A stretch of DNA of 9,985 nucleotides from DATEPR01 sp036503065 (GTDB lineage Bacteria > Actinomycetota > Actinomycetes > Mycobacteriales > Pseudonocardiaceae): positions 1-9,985 of the forward strand of contig DASXXM010000324.1 of NCBI GenBank assembly GCA_036503065.1. The letters are read 5' to 3'. Position numbers and translations under genes: made by a program. How positions within the stretch are numbered: the stretch's first letter is position 1; each line of letters opens with the position of its first letter. Below are positions 6,335 to 9,985 of this stretch, one piece after another. Below the pieces are notes generated by a model. It saw only the letters and a list, made by a program, of their open reading frames with translations. It ran no database searches and was not told the DNA's origin.

Positions 6335-7448
6335 CCAGGTACACCCCATCTGGACCGACGACGAACTCGACGCCGCACTCGCCGGCCTGCACAACGACCG
6401 GGACCCGGCCAACCTCACGGGAGCGCGAACGGCGCTGTACTCGGCACTCGGCGAGCCGGAGCCGATCATGCCCAGGTCCCGGCGGCGCTGGCCGCAATGG
6501 GCTGCGGCAGCGGCCGTGGTGGCCCTGCTGGTGGCCGGTGCGCTGGTGGTGCGGAACGGGACGGGACCGGTACCGAAGGCATCAACCGCCGTGCCCGGCC
6601 TCCAGAAGGCCGTGACCGGTGCGCAGGACCCGGTGCTCAAGCCTGGCCAGTACCACTACATCCGGGTGGAAGCATGGTGGAGCACCACCGTCGTGGGCGG
6701 ACCGCGCACCACGAAGACATTCGAATATCTGGCGGACAACGTCATCGAGACGTGGGTGCCCGCGGACCAGACGCAGACCTGGATGCAGCGACGGTCGATC
6801 GTCGGCCAGCGGAAGTGGGTGATCGGCACGGAGGCCGAGGCGGAGGCGGTCGGTATCGTCAGCGGCAACAACGGGGCGCCCACCCAGCTCACGGCGCCGT
6901 GCGGCGACTTGTTCCCGAACCAGAGTGGTCTGGACCAGAGCCTGCCCCAGACCCTCCAGGGCGGCACGCCCTCCTGCGCGGACGTCCACGCCGGCTGGCA
7001 GCACCCGACGCCGGCCTGGTTCGCCGGCCTGCCCACTGATCCGCAGGCGATGCTCGCCCGGCTGCGGCACGACGTTCCCGGCGTAACGGGCACCCCGGAT
7101 GACGTACAGTTCTTCGGCGATGTCGCAGACGCGCTGCGCAGCGGCTTGGTGTCGGCGAAGGTCACCTCGGTGCTGTACCGGACGCTTCTGCTGCTGCCGG
7201 AAGTGCGGGTGACCCAGCACGTGGCGAACCTGGACGGCCGCATCGGCGTGGCGATGGGCATCGACAGCACTGCCAAGCCCGGCCTGCCCAGCGGCACGTA
7301 CCACTCGGAACGGCAGGAGATCATCATCGATCCGGTCGCCAACCAGTTCATCGGGGAGCGCGCCGTGGCCCCGGCGCCGGTTGGCACGGTGTCCGACCTC
7401 AGTTCGATCACCACGTCCGTGGTGCACTCGATCGGGTCGACGCGCTAG
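6327..7448 (+). CDS. CU044_5270-type single-pass membrane protein, putative ECF partner
   Basis: This 373-residue protein starts at an ATG with GGAGG 6 nt upstream (6316-6320). Residues 1-54 are hydrophilic and end in RSRRR, a positive-inside anchor. Residues about 56-76 are one membrane helix rich in Ala, Val and Leu. The remaining roughly 295 residues should be extracytoplasmic. The outer domain has WWSTTVVGG, WMQRRSIVGQRKW, a pair of cysteines in APCGDLF and TPSCADV that may form a disulfide, and EVRVTQHVANLDGRIGVAM. The layout and sigma-factor neighbour match what is annotated as CU044_5270 family; I base this on recall. The N-terminal part lacks the HxxxCxxC zinc motif of classical anti-sigma factors, so any anti-sigma role is an inference. 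Its stop codon shares CTAG with the radA stop. Confidence 0.75.
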   Translation: MADQVHPIWTDDELDAALAGLHNDRDPANLTGARTALYSALGEPEPIMPRSRRRWPQWAAAAAVVALLVAGALVVRNGTGPVPKASTAVPGLQKAVTGAQDPVLKPGQYHYIRVEAWWSTTVVGGPRTTKTFEYLADNVIETWVPADQTQTWMQRRSIVGQRKWVIGTEAEAEAVGIVSGNNGAPTQLTAPCGDLFPNQSGLDQSLPQTLQGGTPSCADVHAGWQHPTPAWFAGLPTDPQAMLARLRHDVPGVTGTPDDVQFFGDVADALRSGLVSAKVTSVLYRTLLLLPEVRVTQHVANLDGRIGVAMGIDSTAKPGLPSGTYHSERQEIIIDPVANQFIGERAVAPAPVGTVSDLSSITTSVVHSIGSTR

Positions 7449-8818
7449 CTCTCCAGTTCCGCCAATGCCGAGCCGAGGTCGGGCACCACGACGTGCCGGA
7501 CCTCGGCCGGCAGTTCGCCGGAATCCGGTGGCACCAACGCCTTCGTGAAGCCCAGCCGGGCCGCCTCAGCCAGTCGCCGGGCCACGTTGGGCACCCGGCG
7601 CACCTCGCCGGCCAGCCCGACCTCGCCGATCACCACCAGGCCGGCCGGGATCGGGGTGTCCCGGTAGGCCGACGCGACGGCCAGCGCGACCGCGAGGTCC
7701 GCGGCAGGCTCGATCACCCGCATGCCGCCGACCGTGGCCGCGTACACGTCCTGCTCCCCCAGCCGCAGCTTGGCCCGCTTGTCCAGCACCGCCAGCGCCA
7801 TCGCCACCCGGGCCGAGTCCAGCCCGCTGACCGCGCGACGCGGGGCCGGCAGGTACGACTTGGCCACGAGTGCCTGCACCTCGGACAGCAGCGGCCGCTT
7901 GCCCTCCATCACCACCGTGACCGCGGTGCCGGCCACGTCGACGTCCCGCCGGTTGAGGAACAGGCCGCTCGGGTCGGGCACCCCGGCGATGCCGTCCTCG
8001 CGCAGTTCGAAGCAGCCGACCTCGTCGGCCGGGCCGAACCTGTTCTTCACGCCCCGCACCAGGCGCAGCGTGGAGTGCCGGTCGCCCTCGAAGTGCAGCA
8101 CCACGTCCACCAGGTGCTCCAGCAGCCGGGGACCGGCCACCGAGCCGTCCTTGGTGACGTGGCCGACCAGCACCACCGGCAGGTCCCGCTCCTTGGCCAG
8201 CGCGACGAGCGCCGCGGCCATCGCGCGGACCTGGGTGACCCCGCCCGCGGCGCCGTCGATCTCGACCGACGAGATCGTCTGCACCGAGTCGATGATCAGC
8301 AGGCCGGGGCGGACCGCGTCGACGTGCCCGATCAACGCCGACAGCTCGCTCTCCGCGGCCAGGTACAGCTCGTCGTGCAGGTTGCCGGTGCGTTCGGCGC
8401 GCAGCCGGACCTGCCCGGCGGACTCCTCGCCGGTGATGTAGAGCGACGGCCGGCCGGAGCCCTCCGCCCAGCGATGCGCGACCTCCAGCAGCAGCGTGGA
8501 CTTACCGACGCCCGGCTCGCCGGCCAGCAGCACCACGGCACCGGGCACGATGCCGCCACCGAGCACCCGGTCGAGTTCGTCGACGCCGGTCGGCCGCGCC
8601 CTGGCGACCTCGATGTCGACCTGGCCGATCGGCCGGGCCGGGACGCGCGGCGGGCCGGCCGCGCGGATCCTGGCCAGTGCCGGCCGTGCCGCCGCGAGCT
8701 CCTCGACGGTGCCCCACGCCTGGCATTCCGGGCACCGGCCGACCCACTTGGCCACCTCGTGCCCGCACTCGGCACAGCGGTAGGCGGCTTTGGCCGGACG
8801 GGTTCTGCTGGACGTCAC
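7445..8818 (-). CDS. radA: DNA repair protein RadA (Sms)
   Basis: RadA is a RecA-like, hexameric DNA-branch-migration ATPase that helps process recombination intermediates. The 457 residues match the family length. A four-cysteine zinc finger lies at C15, C18, C29 and C32 (RCAECG ... RCPECQ). Next are Walker A GEPGVGKST (K106), ITGEESAGQVRLRA, Walker B LLIIDSVQT (D177) and the RadA signature KNRFG (258-262). A C-terminal Lon-protease-like domain (about 310-457) includes RVAMALAVLDKRAKLRLG and IPAGLVVIGEVGLAGEVR. The start is GTG with no clear Shine-Dalgarno sequence. A promoter -10 ends 6 nt before it, which suggests a leaderless mRNA. The lipoprotein gene lies 61 bp upstream on the same strand, as lpqE does before radA in mycobacteria in the same relative order. 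The disA gene that follows radA there is not present. Confidence 0.97.
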   Translation of the reverse strand: MTSSRTRPAKAAYRCAECGHEVAKWVGRCPECQAWGTVEELAAARPALARIRAAGPPRVPARPIGQVDIEVARARPTGVDELDRVLGGGIVPGAVVLLAGEPGVGKSTLLLEVAHRWAEGSGRPSLYITGEESAGQVRLRAERTGNLHDELYLAAESELSALIGHVDAVRPGLLIIDSVQTISSVEIDGAAGGVTQVRAMAAALVALAKERDLPVVLVGHVTKDGSVAGPRLLEHLVDVVLHFEGDRHSTLRLVRGVKNRFGPADEVGCFELREDGIAGVPDPSGLFLNRRDVDVAGTAVTVVMEGKRPLLSEVQALVAKSYLPAPRRAVSGLDSARVAMALAVLDKRAKLRLGEQDVYAATVGGMRVIEPAADLAVALAVASAYRDTPIPAGLVVIGEVGLAGEVRRVPNVARRLAEAARLGFTKALVPPDSGELPAEVRHVVVPDLGSALAELES

Positions 8819-8824
8819 CGGGCG

Positions 8825-8847
8825 AACCTAGCCGTCCGGACCGACAG
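8825..8847 (-). promoter_or_regulatory. RecA-NDp / PafBC-type promoter of radA, leaderless
   Basis: On the minus strand CTGTCGGTC (8839-8847) is followed by exactly 8 bases and then TAGGTT (8825-8830). The mycobacterial RecA-independent DNA-damage promoter consensus is TTGTCRGTG-N8-TANNNT. Seven of nine upstream bases match, the spacing is exact and the -10 fits. Six bases separate the -10 from the GTG at 8818, so transcription should start at or next to the start codon. Confidence 0.65.
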
Positions 8848-8853
8848 AGTCCG
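8837..8853. repeat. Small inverted repeat between the lipoprotein gene and radA
   Basis: CGGAC (8837-8841) and GTCCG (8849-8853) are perfect inverted copies around a 7-base loop, overlapping the palindrome GTCCGGAC at 8834-8841. The repeat covers the upstream half of the radA promoter and follows the lipoprotein stop by about 26 nt. It could be a weak transcript hairpin or part of a binding site. It is too short for a confident terminator call. Confidence 0.3.
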
Positions 8854-8879
8854 TCCCGACCGTCCCGCCCGAGCGCGGC

Positions 8880-9599
8880 TCAGCCGTTGCTGCCCGGCGT
8901 GGCCACGACCGAGGCGTCCGGCGGCGCGCCGATCGGCACCTGGCCGATGGTGACCTGGCCGGCCTGCGCGAAGAAGAACGTGATCGGGATGGTCATGCCG
9001 GCGCGCAGCGGTCCGCCGTTGACCGACCGGAGGCCGACCAGCTCGATGGTCATCCGGTTGGGTGCCGGGTGGCCCGTGGCCGGCGGCCCGACACTGCTCG
9101 GCGTCGGGGTGTTCGTGGCGGTCAACGACACCGACACCAACGGCGACGGCACCGCGGAGCCGGTGGCGGACGCGGGCACGGTGACCGTCGAGTCGTCCGG
9201 GTCGCTGCCGGCGGAGACGGCGAAGTTGTCCGGCAGTGCCACGGTGCCGGTCGCGACGCCGTTGATCAACACGCTCGTCGCGGCCGGGCTCGTCACCCTG
9301 ACCAGGGTGTCCGGGGTGAGGCCGGTGTTGACGATCGTCATGATCAGCGTGGCGTTGGACCCGGGCTCGTAGACGCCCTGCTTGTTCGGCGGGTAGGCCA
9401 GCTGGACGTCGCGCAGCGCGATCGGGCCCGCGTTTCCGTTGGCGCCGTTGATGCCGGCGAGTTGCGTGTCGGTCTGGGTGATCTGGCCCGCGCCGCAGCC
9501 GGCCAGGACGGCCGCGAGGCCGACGCCGAGGACCGCCATACCCAGCGCCGAGGACAGAACTCGCCTACGCGTGGTGGTGGGGTGTTCCGCACGGCTCAC
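8880..9599 (-). CDS. lpqE: LpqE-like secreted lipoprotein (239 aa)
   Basis: This is an exported, lipid-anchored protein. From the GTG at 9599 the N-terminus has an n-region TTTRRRVL, a hydrophobic stretch at about 14-32 and the lipobox LAGC with Cys35, then a short Gly/Asn-rich linker. TRRRVL also fits the twin-arginine pattern (S/T)RRx plus two hydrophobic residues, so Tat export is possible. The mature part looks like a beta-sandwich of Thr/Val-rich strands (LIMTIVNTGLTPDTLVRVTS; RMTIELVGL; MTIPITFFFAQAG) with a Pro-rich insert near GPPATGHPAPN. The start was chosen for AGGAAGG at 9611-9617; the in-frame ATG at 9632 would add 11 residues. The gene sits between carD (divergent) and radA exactly as lpqE does in M. 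tuberculosis, and that synteny carries the name. It is longer than mycobacterial LpqE, and its biochemical role is not known to me. Confidence 0.72.
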   Translation of the reverse strand: MSRAEHPTTTRRRVLSSALGMAVLGVGLAAVLAGCGAGQITQTDTQLAGINGANGNAGPIALRDVQLAYPPNKQGVYEPGSNATLIMTIVNTGLTPDTLVRVTSPAATSVLINGVATGTVALPDNFAVSAGSDPDDSTVTVPASATGSAVPSPLVSVSLTATNTPTPSSVGPPATGHPAPNRMTIELVGLRSVNGGPLRAGMTIPITFFFAQAGQVTIGQVPIGAPPDASVVATPGSNG

Positions 9600-9641
9600 G
9601 GTTGCGGGTTCCTTCCTGGGCTTGCCTGCCATCCGCCGGGA

Positions 9642-9690
9642 AGCCTAACGGGGGCCTGCCATCCGTACGGCACGGGTACCCGCTGGTACC
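9642..9690 (-). promoter_or_regulatory. Candidate lipoprotein promoter with three phased GTAC palindromes
   Basis: TAGGCT on the minus strand (9642-9647) fits a -10 and would give a leader of about 35 nt. There is no TTGACA-like -35. Instead, three palindromes centred on GTAC occupy 9663-9690: CCGTACGG (9663-9670), GGGTACCC (9674-9681) and GGTACC (9685-9690). Their centres are 11 and 10 bp apart, so they face the same side of the helix. An activator or repressor site is a reasonable inference. Confidence 0.4.
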
Positions 9691-9798
9691 GCCCTGACGC
9701 GTCCACAATGGCGTCGACCGGCCGTCACCATCCCGGGCCCAGCACGTCGCCAACCGGTTTGTCAACCCCCGAATGGCCCCCTGACCTGCGCTTACGAA

Positions 9799-9839
9799 CC
9801 GCGCGGCCGGTGCGCGGGGATTGCGGGACGTGTTAGGAT
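9799..9839 (+). promoter_or_regulatory. Candidate carD promoter (extended -10) with GC-rich inverted repeat upstream
   Basis: TGT followed by TAGGAT (9831-9839) forms an extended -10. No good -35 exists at 17-18 bp. Transcription would start near 9846, leaving a leader of about 20 nt before the ATG at 9867. Just upstream, CCGCGC (9799-9804) and GCGCGG (9812-9817) form a perfect inverted repeat that covers the -35 zone. Confidence 0.5.
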
Positions 9840-9866
9840 AGTGACAGCGAAAGGGGCAGAGGACAC

Positions 9867-9985
9867 ATGGTTTTCAAGGTCGGAGAGACCGTCGTCTACC
9901 CGCACCACGGTGCCGCTCTCATCGAAGCAATCGAGACCCGTGTGATCAAGGGCGAGGAGAAGAAGTACCTCGTCCTGAAGGTCGC
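9867..9985 (+). CDS. carD: RNA polymerase-binding transcription factor CarD (5' part, cut by window edge)
   Basis: Only the first 39 codons are inside the window: MVFKVGETVVYPHHGAALIE, then AIETRVIKGEEKKYLVLKV. This is the start of the CarD/CdnL RNA-polymerase-interacting domain. CarD binds the polymerase beta subunit and stabilises the open promoter complex, broadly affecting rRNA and housekeeping transcription in Actinobacteria. R25, a residue known in the mycobacterial protein to contact beta, is conserved here. The DNA-binding C-terminal domain lies beyond the edge. The gene is divergent from the lipoprotein gene, the same arrangement as Rv3583c/Rv3584. Confidence 0.97.
   Translation, partial: MVFKVGETVVYPHHGAALIEAIETRVIKGEEKKYLVLKV

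Larger units (their letters stand above)
9640..9866. other. Divergent intergenic region between the lipoprotein gene and carD
   Basis: No gene is seen. The left part holds the lipoprotein -10 candidate and phased GTAC palindromes; the right part holds the carD promoter candidate. Between them, at 9752-9759, is the palindrome AACCGGTT, to which I assign no function. AAAGGGG (9850-9856) and GAGGA (9859-9863) are alternative ribosome binding sites for carD, spaced 10 and 3 nt from its ATG. Confidence 0.5.

Noticed and set aside
7493..8953. 486-codon open frame antisense to radA
   Set aside because: It is a shadow of radA with a His/Arg/Gln-rich product, and it runs past the radA start through the promoter.
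9663..9690. Copper-response interpretation of the GTAC sites
   Set aside because: GTAC-core copper elements are known from algae and plants, not bacteria, and the lipoprotein lacks a visible PCuAC-type Met/His metal motif, so a copper link is not supported.

Overview
The window is high-GC DNA with frequent GTG starts. It carries a carD / lpqE-like lipoprotein / radA block in the arrangement known from Mycobacterium tuberculosis (Rv3583c, Rv3584, Rv3585). With a trehalose phosphatase-GH15 fusion and an ECF sigma / CU044_5270-type pair, this points to an actinobacterium. A member of the Pseudonocardiales (Amycolatopsis/Kutzneria/Saccharothrix type) is my best inference, but no species marker is visible.

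Layout. (1) 1-954, minus strand: a decayed tyrosine-recombinase (phage integrase) gene with three nonsense codons and two compensating frame changes. It lies 33 bp from the 3' end of tRNA-Thr(UGU) (988-1060, minus), which looks like the fossil of an element that used this tRNA as its attachment site. (2) 1061-1438: non-coding, G-rich on the plus strand. It holds the presumed tRNA promoter, a G-quadruplex motif and the leader of the next gene. (3) 1439-5682, plus strand: a trehalose module. otsA (trehalose-6-phosphate synthase) is followed after 242 bp by one 849-residue protein that joins an OtsB-type phosphatase to a GH15 glucoside hydrolase resembling actinobacterial trehalases. (4) 5723-7448, plus strand: an ECF sigma factor gene overlapping by 8 bp a single-pass membrane protein of the CU044_5270 type. 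(5) 7445-9599, minus strand: radA and, upstream of it, a lipoprotein gene in the lpqE position. radA converges on the membrane-protein gene, and both stop codons sit in one shared CTAG. (6) 9867 to the right edge, plus strand: the first 39 codons of carD, divergent from the lipoprotein gene.

How the genes work together. OtsA makes trehalose-6-phosphate from UDP-glucose (or another NDP-glucose) and glucose-6-phosphate. The phosphatase half of the next protein releases trehalose, and its GH15 half, if it is a trehalase, could split that trehalose into two glucoses. Making and breaking trehalose would then sit on consecutive polypeptides. The ECF/membrane pair is likely a separate signalling unit, though it starts only 40 bp after the fusion gene and may be co-transcribed.

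Most notable regulatory signal: radA has a near-consensus RecA-NDp / PafBC-type DNA-damage promoter placed so that transcription would start at the GTG start codon, giving a leaderless mRNA. Other points are three GTAC-centred palindromes at one-helical-turn spacing upstream of the lipoprotein gene, and the absence of disA from the place directly after radA where mycobacteria carry it. I found no CRISPR array, insertion sequence or biosynthetic cluster.
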